Source of the DNA: Peterkaempfera griseoplana
GTDB lineage: Bacteria; Actinomycetota; Actinomycetes; Streptomycetales; Streptomycetaceae
Assembly (NCBI RefSeq): GCF_001418575.1
Contig: NZ_LIQR01000054.1
Location: forward strand, 1-64,000
Reading direction: 5' to 3'
Length of the DNA stretch: 64,000 bases
Of this stretch, positions 7,683 through 16,545 are shown piece after piece. The notes under the pieces are model-generated. The model was given only the letters and a program-made list of their open reading frames with translations, was not told the DNA's origin and ran no database searches. Made by a program: the position numbers and the translations under genes. The stretch's first letter is position 1. Every line of letters begins with the position of its first letter.

Positions 7683-9011
7683 GTGGTGAGCTACCATCTT
7701 GTGCATGCATGTGTCCCGGACCAGGCTCTCCTCGACGTTCGTGGGGCCGAACTACCGAGCAGCCGCTCTGCCGCAGGACCGGTGAGCGCGCGCGATAGGC
7801 GCTGGACAGTCGTAGATCTGTTCAGCGGAGCCGGAGGGATGAGTTGGGGGTTTCACGCCCACTCGTCGTTTCGTGTCGCAGCGGCGGTCGATGCACAAAG
7901 GAGCAAGCCGAGCCGTAGCACGCTCGCCTGCAACGAAACTTATCAGCGAAATATAGGGGTTGAACCCCTCACTTACGATCTTGCAGATGTGAGTCCGGAG
8001 GAGCTGCAGCAGGCCATCCGGCGAGCAGGACACCTGCGCCGACCGAAGATACTGCTTGCCTGCCCTCCGTGCACTGGATTCACTCGCACCCTGCCGAAGA
8101 ATCATAGTGAGGACGATCCCCGAAACGGGCTTGTAGGGAGGGTTGCGGATTTCGCCGCAATGCTCAATCCCGAGATTATCATCGTTGAGAACGCCCGGGA
8201 GCTTATTCGTGGAGCGTTCCGCACCCACTCGGAAGAGCTCATAGGAAAGCTCGAATCAATGGGCTACACTGCTCATTCTGCGGTCTATCGCCTTGACAAG
8301 TTCGGACTTCCACAGCGACGCGAGCGCGCGATCATTATTGCTGTGGCCGCCGGCCTACCCCTTAAGACGCTGGAAGACCTTTGGTCCGGCTGGAAGGTCG
8401 ATCCAAAGGCAATCACGGTGCGCCGGGCGATCTGGGATCTCCCCGAGCTCGAGGCAGGACAGGCTCATCCCTCGGATTCCTCTCACGTCAGCAGCAGACT
8501 CACCCCGGAAGTGCTTGAGCGCATCCGAGCCATCCCCACGGATGGCGGCTCTTGGATCAGCCTGTTCAGTAGCGCGGAGACGGAGAAACTGGCTACCCCT
8601 GCCATGAGGAGCTCGTTTGATGCTGGGCGGACCAACCACTTCAGCGATGTCTATGGCCGTATGGCGTGGGACTCTCCAGCACCGGTCATTAAACGCGAGT
8701 GCAGCCACGTCGGTAACGGCCGATACAGTCACCCTCAACAGGATCGCTTGTGCACCGTGAGAGAGCTAGCACTCCTCCAAGGATTCCCGGCTAATTACGA
8801 CTTCGATGGGGCAAGCCGGCAGAACGCCTACCGTCATGTGGGCGACGCCGTCCCCCCAATGATTAGCCATCAGCTGGCGTGGGTTTGCCACTGGATACTT
8901 GGGGGAGCACGCCCGAAACCGGAGCAGTTTGTACTTCGGGGCACGACGCTGAGGCCTCAGGACATACTCAGTCATCACGCCACTAAGGTGGAGCAAGGCA
9001 AGGGCTCTTGA
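7683..9011 (+). CDS. DNA (cytosine-5) methyltransferase
   Basis: Up to 442 aa with the ordered C5-methyltransferase motifs: I (VVDLFSGAGG), IV with the catalytic cysteine (PPCTGFTRT, C130 counted from 7683), VI (ENAREL), VIII (LPQRRERAIIIA), IX (RELALLQGFP) and X (GDAVPP). It should transfer methyl from S-adenosylmethionine to C5 of cytosine in a specific DNA site. Motif IV is PPCTG rather than PPCQ, and motif VI is ENA rather than ENV, as in some divergent members. The start is uncertain: GTG at 7683, or GTG at 7782 with AGGA upstream, just before motif I. It is 12 bp upstream of the dual ATPase gene, so the two are probably one operon. GC is lower than in the flanking DNA. Confidence 0.9.
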   Translation: MVSYHLVHACVPDQALLDVRGAELPSSRSAAGPVSARDRRWTVVDLFSGAGGMSWGFHAHSSFRVAAAVDAQRSKPSRSTLACNETYQRNIGVEPLTYDLADVSPEELQQAIRRAGHLRRPKILLACPPCTGFTRTLPKNHSEDDPRNGLVGRVADFAAMLNPEIIIVENARELIRGAFRTHSEELIGKLESMGYTAHSAVYRLDKFGLPQRRERAIIIAVAAGLPLKTLEDLWSGWKVDPKAITVRRAIWDLPELEAGQAHPSDSSHVSSRLTPEVLERIRAIPTDGGSWISLFSSAETEKLATPAMRSSFDAGRTNHFSDVYGRMAWDSPAPVIKRECSHVGNGRYSHPQQDRLCTVRELALLQGFPANYDFDGASRQNAYRHVGDAVPPMISHQLAWVCHWILGGARPKPEQFVLRGTTLRPQDILSHHATKVEQGKGS

Positions 9012-9023
9012 TGTCAAAGTAAA

Positions 9024-12000
9024 GTGGGGAAGCCGGAACTATACGGAGGTCCGACTGCTGTGGCTACATTCAAAGCTCGCGCTCGCGCAGTCGATATGCT
9101 CGGCCGCCAGCAGATCGCGGGTATCCCTACGGCCATCAACGAGCTCTTCAAGAATGCGCACGACGCATACGCGGAGAACGTGATCGGTGATTACTTTCGC
9201 GAGGACAGACTCCTCGTGATCCGCGATGACGGCTTCGGCATGACCTATGGCGACTTCATCGACAAATGGCTGGTTGTTGGAACTGAGAGCAAGGTGAACG
9301 CCGGGGCTGCTCCGCCCGTGGATTCGAAGAGCGCACGTCCTGTCCTTGGCGAAAAAGGGATTGGGCGCCTGGCAGTCGCTGCGGTAGGACCTCAAGTTCT
9401 TGTCCTATCCCGCAATGCCCAAGATGTCGCTCTCACGTTCGCGCTTGTCAATTGGACATTGTTCACTGCTCCGGGCATCGATCTCGAGGACGTTGAGATC
9501 CCGACTCTACGAATCCCAATCGGTGAACTTCCTGGCCAAGAAGAAGTGCGTCATCTTGCGGAGGGTATACTTCGCAACCTGGAGGCACTAGAGGGACGGA
9601 TAACGCCCCAGGTCGCCCAGACCGTTCGGGAAGAAATCTCCGCACTCTACAACCTGGATCCTGCTCATCTCACGCAGCGAATGGCGGGTCCGACTCTTAG
9701 GGAAGTACCGGGAACCCAATTTTGGATTACCCCAACCGATGAGATGTTGGCCTACGACATCTCTGGCAGTCCAAATGATGAAAACGAGGCATCCCCGCTC
9801 TTTAGAACGCTCATCGGATTTAGCGATACGCTAGTGCCGGGGAATCCCGCGCCTCCGATGGCGGCACACTTCTATGATCACCGATCTAAGGACCTGGTCT
9901 ATGATGTGATTGGCGATGGAGAGTTTTTCACTCCGCAAGACTTCCAACTCGCAGATCACCAGATCCTCGGTTATTTTGATGAGTACGGGCAATTCTCCGG
10001 CAAGGTTTCGGTCTACGGCAGGGACCCAGTAAAGCATGTCGTTGCCTGGCCGGGGTCTCGAGGTAAGCCTACGCTTTGCGGCCCCTTCAAACTTAACCTT
10101 GCATACGTGCAAGGAAATAGGAGTCAGTCTCGTTTGGGTGACGAGGACTTCAATCGGCTGGCGCGGAAGCTTGCCCGAGTAGGAGGCCTGTACGTCTACA
10201 GGGACAGAGTTCGCATGCTTCCCTACGGGCGAAGCGACTTTGACTGGCTCGATATCGAGCGAGAACGTAGTAAGAGCGCATCCGACTACTTCTGGTCGTA
10301 CCGCCGCATGTTTGGCGTTGTGGGGATTGATAGTACCGCCAACTTCCGTTTGCAAGAGAAAGCGGGACGGGAGGGATTCCGGGCTAATGCTGCTTATCGC
10401 GAGTTCCGGGACATGCTTCAGAACTTCCTTGTTCAGACGGCAAGAGATTTCTTCCGCGAAGATAGTGCTGACGAATCCTGGCGAATCACTAGGAGGGAAC
10501 TAGAGCGCGAAGCCGATGCCCGGCGTCGGCACGACAAGCAGACCCGTAAACGCAGGGCAGACTTTCGCCAAGAATTGTTGGGGGCAGAGAAAAGGCTCAG
10601 CCAGGGAGTCCCTGAGGAACACGTCGGCAGCATCCTGCGCGACCTCGAGTCTGATCTCGCAGACGCAGTTTCCGACCTGGATTCAGCGCGAGCGGCACAA
10701 AAGGTGATCGCAGCCGAGGCTCGCGCACAACGAGCAGTCAATGAAGTTCGCGTGAGGTTTCGGGTCAGCCGACCTCGTGGCGTGGCTCTTCCGAGGGGCC
10801 TCGCACAGGACTGGGACAATTATCAGCGTGAGTTCGAAGCAATGGAGCGTTCGCTCCTAGAGCACACGCGTACGGAGATTGAGAGGCGCAGTTCTACGGC
10901 AGCCAAACGTCTGGGCTCTGCTCTAGATAGGCGGAGGCGTTTCGAAGCTGGAATTCAGGGCCGTATCTCGGACGCGCAAACTGCCTTGGGGCGGCGATCC
11001 CGCGAGGTTGTCGAGCGTTCAGAAGAGCTGCAGAAGGTGATTGTTCAGCAGGCCAACGAGTGTCGCAGAAAGCTCGAAGAGCAAACTCGACTCGTTCAGC
11101 TCGACATGGCTAGTACGAGCACTGATGAGCTGACTGATCAAGACGCAGCTGATCTCCGCAGGGCGCTGGAAGATCGCATCGATGGCGCCATGACGCAACA
11201 AGTGCAGCAGCTGGATGCTCTGCTAGAACGCATGGATTTGACTTTCGGCGCCCAGCCGGAGAGCTCAGCCGGCGATGTCCTTGACGTCATCGGTAGCTTG
11301 GAACAGGAAGTCGTGACGCTCAAGGACCGCGCAGATGACGATCTCGAGCTGGCGCAGCTCGGGCTGGCGTTGCAGGTCATCAACCATGAATTCTCTTCGA
11401 GCATTCGCTCGGTACGCACTAACCTAAGAAGACTGCGCTCTTGGGCAGATGCGAACAGGGCATTGCGTCCGGTTTACTCGGATCTGCGTGCCAGCTTCGA
11501 GCATCTTGACGCATACCTAAGGCTTTTTACCCCACTGAATAGGCGCCTCTACAGGCGCGACACAATCATGAAGGGGGCTGATGTCGAACGCTTCCTTGTC
11601 GACCTATTTCGAGAGCGAATCTTGCAAGAGAGTATCAGTTTGGAGGCCACCCCCGAGTTCCGAAACGCTAGGGTTAGGGCTTACCCTTCGACGCTTTACC
11701 CGGTTTTCGTCAATTTGGTCGACAATGCCATCTACTGGCTCACGACTCGAAGTGCACCACGCGTAGTTCGATTGCATCACAGCGAGCGGGAGTGGATCGT
11801 CGAGGACAACGGTCCGGGTGTTCCTACGGTTGATCAACCAAGAATATTTGAACTTGGGTTCTCGCGAAAGCCAAACGGCCGAGGGATGGGGCTGCATATC
11901 AGCAGAGACGTGCTCCGGAAGGAAGGATGGTCGTTGTCCCTTTCCACTTCACCGTTGGGGGGCGCGAGGTTCACGCTACAAGAGCCGGACGAAGGCGTGA

Positions 12001-12059
12001 ACGTAGCGGCAGACGATCAGCGCATCGCGGACATGTTGGCACTTGAATTGGATACCTAG
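9024..12059 (+). CDS. dual GHKL ATPase: MutL/MORC-like N-terminus, coiled coil, histidine-kinase-like C-terminus
   Basis: 1011 aa. The N-terminal GHKL ATPase has an N-box INELFKNAHDAY (N44), DDGFGM (68-73) and a lid GEKGIGRLA (109-117), as in MutL, Hsp90 and MORC proteins. A beta-rich region follows, then a long charged coiled coil (about residues 490-760). The C-terminus carries INHEFSSSIRSV with H788 in an H-box-like position, an N-box NLVDNAIYWL (N901), VEDNGPG (D928) and GRGMGLHI, a full histidine-kinase ATPase. So one chain has two ATP-binding sites of different type. No membrane segment is visible, so it is cytoplasmic. With a methyltransferase before it and a receiver-domain protein after it, I infer an intracellular sensor/transducer in a defence module. 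MORC-like ATPases linked to methyltransferases are known; this double architecture I do not recognise as a described system. Confidence 0.85.
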   Translation: MGKPELYGGPTAVATFKARARAVDMLGRQQIAGIPTAINELFKNAHDAYAENVIGDYFREDRLLVIRDDGFGMTYGDFIDKWLVVGTESKVNAGAAPPVDSKSARPVLGEKGIGRLAVAAVGPQVLVLSRNAQDVALTFALVNWTLFTAPGIDLEDVEIPTLRIPIGELPGQEEVRHLAEGILRNLEALEGRITPQVAQTVREEISALYNLDPAHLTQRMAGPTLREVPGTQFWITPTDEMLAYDISGSPNDENEASPLFRTLIGFSDTLVPGNPAPPMAAHFYDHRSKDLVYDVIGDGEFFTPQDFQLADHQILGYFDEYGQFSGKVSVYGRDPVKHVVAWPGSRGKPTLCGPFKLNLAYVQGNRSQSRLGDEDFNRLARKLARVGGLYVYRDRVRMLPYGRSDFDWLDIERERSKSASDYFWSYRRMFGVVGIDSTANFRLQEKAGREGFRANAAYREFRDMLQNFLVQTARDFFREDSADESWRITRRELEREADARRRHDKQTRKRRADFRQELLGAEKRLSQGVPEEHVGSILRDLESDLADAVSDLDSARAAQKVIAAEARAQRAVNEVRVRFRVSRPRGVALPRGLAQDWDNYQREFEAMERSLLEHTRTEIERRSSTAAKRLGSALDRRRRFEAGIQGRISDAQTALGRRSREVVERSEELQKVIVQQANECRRKLEEQTRLVQLDMASTSTDELTDQDAADLRRALEDRIDGAMTQQVQQLDALLERMDLTFGAQPESSAGDVLDVIGSLEQEVVTLKDRADDDLELAQLGLALQVINHEFSSSIRSVRTNLRRLRSWADANRALRPVYSDLRASFEHLDAYLRLFTPLNRRLYRRDTIMKGADVERFLVDLFRERILQESISLEATPEFRNARVRAYPSTLYPVFVNLVDNAIYWLTTRSAPRVVRLHHSEREWIVEDNGPGVPTVDQPRIFELGFSRKPNGRGMGLHISRDVLRKEGWSLSLSTSPLGGARFTLQEPDEGVNVAADDQRIADMLALELDT

Positions 12060-12132
12060 CCTCTCTCTATCCTCCGTCAGCTCAACCACTGCTCTACAAT
12101 CCGACTAGCAGACCATGCATTGACAGGAGAGC

Positions 12133-13842
12133 GTGCAGATGGCAGCAGGTGGGATGTCGTCTTCAGCACACCCCGTGGATTCAGCACGTGATTACGCGGA
12201 TCTGTGTATGCGCGCGGCCCAGGAATTCATTCACACGATCGTTGTTGTGGATGACCGCGCGACCTACGGAGAGCTCGAAGCTATTACATCGCTCGTTGAG
12301 CCCGGAGCAGTGATTGCGGCCGAAGATTCCTTTGATGAGCCAGCTGGTATTGCTCCCGGCGGCGCATCTCTAAACGTTGCAGTACTGACCGACGCAAGCG
12401 CGGACATCGGTCTTACCTGTGCAGTTCTTCGGCCGCGCGAGGAGGAGCAGCGTGATGGCACGCTGCACAGACGACTGGTTCGGGCGGCTCGAAGGGCCGA
12501 TGTCCTTGTGCTGGACTGGCAGCTGAACGACGAATCAGATGGACAGGCGGCGCTTCGGCTGCTGAGCGACGTAGCTCAAGAGGATAAGCGAGGTCAAGGG
12601 CGTCTTCGACTTGTCTGCTTCTACACGAGCCATCCCGATTTGGACGGCGTGTTCGGTGCGGTTGAACGTCACCTCGGCGAAGCGGTTCTAAGTTCTTCTG
12701 GGCCCGGCCAAGCCTATCGCTGGATTGACTGTGGCTGCATGCGAATTGTCGTGTTTGCGAAGGCCGGCGGTATCACCGCAGACATTGCTGTGCCGGCGAT
12801 CGCATTGGAGGAGGACGAGCTACCGCAGAAGTTGGTCGAAGAGTTCGCCTCACTGACCTCGGGCTTGGTGAGTAATGTGGCAGTTGCCTCACTCGCGGCT
12901 GTCAGGGCAGATGCGCACCGATTGTTGACAAGATTTGGTTCGAGTTTGGATGAGCCTTTCCTGTCTCATCGTTTCTATGAAGGTGGCCCGGAAAGCGAGG
13001 AGCTGGTTGTTCGTCTAGTAGCCGACGAGATCAAGTCTCTCCTTGATAGCGCGGACGTGAGGCGGTGGATAGAGCCTACCGCAATAAGGCATTGGGCCCA
13101 GCGGTATCTTCCTGATCAGATCAAGTTGAAGCCCAAGAAGGGTGAGAGAATTCTCTCAAAGGTGGAGCTGGTAAAGGTCCTTGAGGGCGGCGCGTACTAT
13201 GGCTCCGCAGAAGTAACCAACCAAGTCAATACCGGAAATAAGTTCGATCTCGGTAAAGAATACAAGGATTCCGTTACTGAGATTCTGATTAATGAGGGTG
13301 GTGACGCTGAGCGGCTGGACTATGAGTTCGCACGCCTGACATGCCTGGCTCGCAATGACTCCTCCCCATTCCCGGGCGATAGGTCTCCAATCCTCACTGA
13401 AGGATCGATCGTCAGGGGAAGGAATGGGCAGCAGGTGATCTACCTCCTGTGCTCAATGCCGCTATGTGACACCGTGCGAGTGGGGGCGCCGAGAGCCTTT
13501 CCATTTGTGCCGCTTAAGGTTGTCACGTCCGCTGACCGATACAACCTTGTAGCTTTGAGTCCCGAAGGTGGTCAACTGCATCTAGCCTTCGCGCCGAGTA
13601 ATCACTACGATATTGTTCGTCACACTTTCGCAGGGGATCCTGGCGGAGTTGTTCGGTCCCGTAGGAGAAAGGTCCGGGATCGGGAGCAGTTTGTTTTCTT
13701 TGATGTTGATGAAAAGCCTTGGATATGGGTGGCTGAGCTTCGTTTCCAGCATGCGCATCGGAAGTTGAATGAACTTGGGGCAGCTTCCAGCCGAGTCGGA
13801 CTTGATGAAGCGCACATCCTTCGAAACGCTGGTCGGCGCTGA
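12133..13842 (+). CDS. receiver-domain protein with large C-terminal domain of unknown function
   Basis: 569 aa. The N-terminal ~220 residues read as an enlarged response-regulator receiver: acidic pair D40/D41 (VVVDDRA), phospho-acceptor D128 (VLVLDWQL), switch T165 (CFYTSHP) and conserved K210 (VVFAKAG). All four functional positions are kept, so it could accept phosphate from the upstream kinase-like protein. The remaining ~350 residues have no DNA-binding domain that I recognise and are mixed alpha/beta, with KPKKGERILSK near residue 335. The GTG at 12133 follows AGGAGAGC; the ATG at 12139 is an alternative. It lies 73 bp after the ATPase and converges with the HNH gene 3 bp downstream. 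Likely the response partner of the ATPase; its output is unknown. Confidence 0.75.
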   Translation: MQMAAGGMSSSAHPVDSARDYADLCMRAAQEFIHTIVVVDDRATYGELEAITSLVEPGAVIAAEDSFDEPAGIAPGGASLNVAVLTDASADIGLTCAVLRPREEEQRDGTLHRRLVRAARRADVLVLDWQLNDESDGQAALRLLSDVAQEDKRGQGRLRLVCFYTSHPDLDGVFGAVERHLGEAVLSSSGPGQAYRWIDCGCMRIVVFAKAGGITADIAVPAIALEEDELPQKLVEEFASLTSGLVSNVAVASLAAVRADAHRLLTRFGSSLDEPFLSHRFYEGGPESEELVVRLVADEIKSLLDSADVRRWIEPTAIRHWAQRYLPDQIKLKPKKGERILSKVELVKVLEGGAYYGSAEVTNQVNTGNKFDLGKEYKDSVTEILINEGGDAERLDYEFARLTCLARNDSSPFPGDRSPILTEGSIVRGRNGQQVIYLLCSMPLCDTVRVGAPRAFPFVPLKVVTSADRYNLVALSPEGGQLHLAFAPSNHYDIVRHTFAGDPGGVVRSRRRKVRDREQFVFFDVDEKPWIWVAELRFQHAHRKLNELGAASSRVGLDEAHILRNAGRR

Positions 13843-13845
13843 TCG

Positions 13846-14839
13846 TCAATCGCTCTGGGTTGCGCTCTGAATCGCCGCTCGAAGCTCCAGTGGCGTAGGC
13901 CAGGGAGCGCGCCGATGAATCATGCGGTGACAGTTAGAACAGATGAGAGCGAGGTCTGCCAGCTTAGTGGCGCCCTCGCCAGCCACGTGGAGGGGGACGA
14001 TGTGGTGGCACTCGATGTAGCCAACGCCGCGTTCCCCGTACGCCTGCTCGAAGTTGAAGTTGCAGACCTCACAGGCCAGGCTGAGCCCCTTTCGAAGCAC
14101 AGCCTCGATCTTCTTGTGTCGCAGCCCCCGATTGCGCTCGCGAGCGACGTGCCGGCTTAGGAGCAAGCGACCTTCTGGAGCTTCGTAGTCGTCCAGTTCT
14201 TCGTCCGAGAGTAGAGTCTGCCAGGGAGTCGTCAGCTATTCCAGCCCGTATGAGCTGGGCTGCCGCTGCCATATCCAAGGGCCTTTCGATGAATGCCTGG
14301 ATCACCTTGAGGTCGGTGGCTCCGCAGTTAGTGGATTTTCCCTGATAGTCGGGATGGTTCGACATGAGATCGTAGGTCTTGCGCTCAACACCATTCGGGT
14401 TGCGGAACTTCTCGTTGCGTGATTCGGGTTCGTGGAAGGGGAGCAGCTGCAGCAGAGCCGAGAGTTCAACTGCTCGCGGGTCTTCGGCAGCGATGCCCTT
14501 CCAATCGTTCTCGACAGTGACGGCGCAAGCAAGCACCACTTCGTCCCATGTCCAAGCCGGGTTCCGCACGGATATGACCCGGAAGCCCATACGTTCCAGC
14601 CATGCGACAGCTGCCGCCTTGCCACCGTACAGCTGGTCGTGTGTCAGAGCCTCCCCGTACTCGTACTTGTGCGCAACTCCGGCGATCGCCTTGGAGTCGT
14701 ATCGCAGCCCATCGTGCACCAGCACGTAGCCCAGAGATCGGCCATAGTGGTAGGTCTTCCGGAACTCCTCTGGACCCAGTCGGTCGTACTCCTCGATCGC
14801 CGCCAATACCGCCTCACGGCTAAAGATCCCCTTCTTCAT
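13846..14839 (-). pseudogene. McrA-like HNH endonuclease, frameshifted near 14200-14238
   Basis: The N-terminal frame (14839 down to about 14235) matches the head region of ScoMcrA-like proteins: FSREAVLAAIEEYDRLG, LVHDGLRYDSKAIAGVAH, then RNPNGV. The other frame picks up as LLSDEELDDYEAPEGRLL and runs into an HNH domain: CEVCNFNFEQAYG, GYIECHHIVPLH, LALICSNCHRMIH. Catalytic histidines and zinc-type cysteines are complete, so only one indel separates two sound halves of a ~330-aa enzyme. Relatives are type IV restriction enzymes that cut modified DNA. It points towards the methyltransferase operon and ends 3 bp from it. If the indel is a sequence error, this is the nuclease of the module; otherwise the HNH half (106 aa from 14166) may survive alone. 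Confidence 0.75.
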
Positions 14840-15161
14840 GGCGAACAGCGTAGGAGATCACAGCTACTCACCGAGGTCCCTTGCGAACACTCGCGGCTGA
14901 CATCAACGTCGTCGGGTAACGACGGATCGGGGGTACGTCAAGGACTCTGGATCCGATGTTGTTGAGGACTCTCTCGGATCCTGGTTCGAACCTACAAGGC
15001 GCTGGTCCACCGCGGCCCCGTCCCTCATGATGGCGCCGTTATGACCCCCGGTGAATGTGTGCTTGCTTCTAAGGGCTGTCCCGTTATCGGCGTCCTGTTC
15101 GACGTAGGCTCTGCCGGACGGCGTCGTCAGTCCGAAGTCTCGGCCACTTGAGAGGGCATCG

Positions 15162-15353
15162 TTGAACCCGAACCCCACCTGTTGCTTCTGCTACGAGGTC
15201 ATCGATCTTGACCAGGACGGGGCAGCGACCGAGCTCAGGCTCGGTGCTGTTAACCCGGCGCGAGGCGATAGCGTGCGGCAGAAGGCCTACTCACACTCAA
15301 GCTGTCTGCGCGAGCGAGTCCACTCGAACATCGAGCTCTGGTGGGAGTTCTGA
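15162..15353 (+). CDS. small protein with CxxC and HxxC zinc-type motif
   Basis: 63 codons from a TTG at 15162 with GAGAGGG upstream. CCFCYEVIDLD near the start and AYSHSSCLRERVH near the end give a CxxC...HxxC set, which would make a small zinc ribbon. Short proteins with this pattern and an H-x-x-C-L-R ending are common in streptomycetes, function unknown. It lies inside the IS5-like element ahead of the transposase, so it is either a passenger or a captured gene end. Confidence 0.5.
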   Translation: MNPNPTCCFCYEVIDLDQDGAATELRLGAVNPARGDSVRQKAYSHSSCLRERVHSNIELWWEF

Positions 15354-15411
15354 GACGGAGCTGACCTTCACGGCTGCCGATCACGGGTGCGGTGATCTCG
15401 GAGTGCCTGGT

Positions 15412-16170
15412 GTGATCACGGCGTCGGAGCCGTCCTGGATAGCCCCGTTCACCGGGCTGAGCCCGCGCGACTTCCGCAAGCTGATGACGGCCCTCCGCCA
15501 CGAAGGCGCCGACACCGTGCGGCCCGGCCGGCCGTGGAGCCTTCCCTTCGAAGACCGGGTTCTGCTGGTAGCGGCTTACTGGCGCACCAACCTGACACTG
15601 CGGCAGCTCGCTCCGCTGTTCGGCGTGTCCAAGTCAGCGGCCGACCGAATCATCGACCACATCGGCCCGCTGCTCGCACTCAAGCCCCGCAGGCGGTTCC
15701 GCAAGGACACCGTGCTGATCGTCGACGGCACCCTGGTGCCCACACGCGACCACAGCATCGCCGAGCAGTCCAAGAACTACCGGTACTCGACCAACCACCA
15801 GGTCGTCATCGATGCCGACACCCGGCTGGTCGTGGCTATCGGACGCCCGGTGCCCGGCCACCGGCACGACAGCAAAGCGTGGGAGGAGTCCGGGGCCAAG
15901 GCCGCGGTCGGCAGGATCACCACGATCGCTGACGGCGGCTACCTGGGCACGGGCCTGATCATCCCGCACCGCCGCCCGCCCGGTGGCGAACTCGTTCAGT
16001 GGAAGCAGGAACACAACCACTCCCACAAGCAGGTCCGCGCCCGTGTCGAGCATGTCTTCGCCCGCATGAAGACTTGGAAGATTCTGCGTGACTGTCGGCT
16101 CCAGGGCGATGGCGTCCACCACGCCATGCTCGGCATCGCCCGCCTGCACAACCTCCTGCAGGCCGCGTAA
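15412..16170 (+). CDS. IS5-family transposase (DDE)
   Basis: 252 aa from a GTG at 15412, the point where the family begins (VITASEPSWIAPFTGLS). Order: helix-turn-helix LTLRQLAPLFGVSKSAAD, then the DDE core with LIVDGTLVPT (D1), TTIADGGYLG (D2), and RARVEHVFARMK (E). The set of catalytic residues is complete, so the enzyme may be active. Confidence 0.88.
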   Translation: MITASEPSWIAPFTGLSPRDFRKLMTALRHEGADTVRPGRPWSLPFEDRVLLVAAYWRTNLTLRQLAPLFGVSKSAADRIIDHIGPLLALKPRRRFRKDTVLIVDGTLVPTRDHSIAEQSKNYRYSTNHQVVIDADTRLVVAIGRPVPGHRHDSKAWEESGAKAAVGRITTIADGGYLGTGLIIPHRRPPGGELVQWKQEHNHSHKQVRARVEHVFARMKTWKILRDCRLQGDGVHHAMLGIARLHNLLQAA

Positions 16171-16239
16171 CCGAGCGGGCGGCCACCGAGATCAGCACAT
16201 CCGCAGTCGGACGTGATCAATTACGGGACAGCCCTTAGG

Positions 16240-16489
16240 CTACTGCTCGGGCCCAAGTCGGATTCGAGCCGGGTGCGTGGTGTCTCGAGCTTGAGCGGTC
16301 CCTGTTCCTCAAGCTGGGCGACCAGTTCGCCAACGTGGGCGACCATATGGTCGGACGTCGCACTTCCGGGCAATGGAGCGGCCGGCCGGAAGCTTCTCCC
16401 CTTTGTGCTCGGGCTGGCGGTTGTTCTGACAAGTCGCGCCCGTCGCGTGCCTGGGCGGGCGGCACTGAGCAGCGGAGCCTCCCCCTGAG
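16240..16489 (-). other. 250-bp spacer between the two insertion sequences, possible gene end
   Basis: The minus strand reads HMVAHVGELVAQLEEQGPL followed by LETPRTRLESDLG and a stop near 16224, which looks like the C-terminus of a protein whose 5' part was cut off by the IS3-like insertion at 16490. Nothing upstream restores the gene, so this is only a possible remnant. Confidence 0.3.
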
Positions 16490-16545
16490 TGGTGGACACG
16501 CTGATACTGGATCTGCTTGATCCGGAGGAAGCGAGAACACCGCCG

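Larger units (their letters stand above)
15070..16238 (+). mobile_element. IS5-family insertion sequence
   Basis: Terminal inverted repeats TAAGGGCTGTCCCGT at the left (from 15070) and its complement ACGGGACAGCCCTTA at the right (to about 16237). The transposase gene lies in the right two-thirds. The 340 bp between the left end and the transposase is longer than usual for this group and contains a small zinc-binding-like gene. I found no convincing target duplication. Confidence 0.75.

Noticed and set aside
14903-15178. 91-aa minus-strand frame GFNDALSSGRDFGLTTPSG
   Set aside because: It runs across the left IS end, has no ribosome site and matches nothing known; the end repeat would have to be coding.
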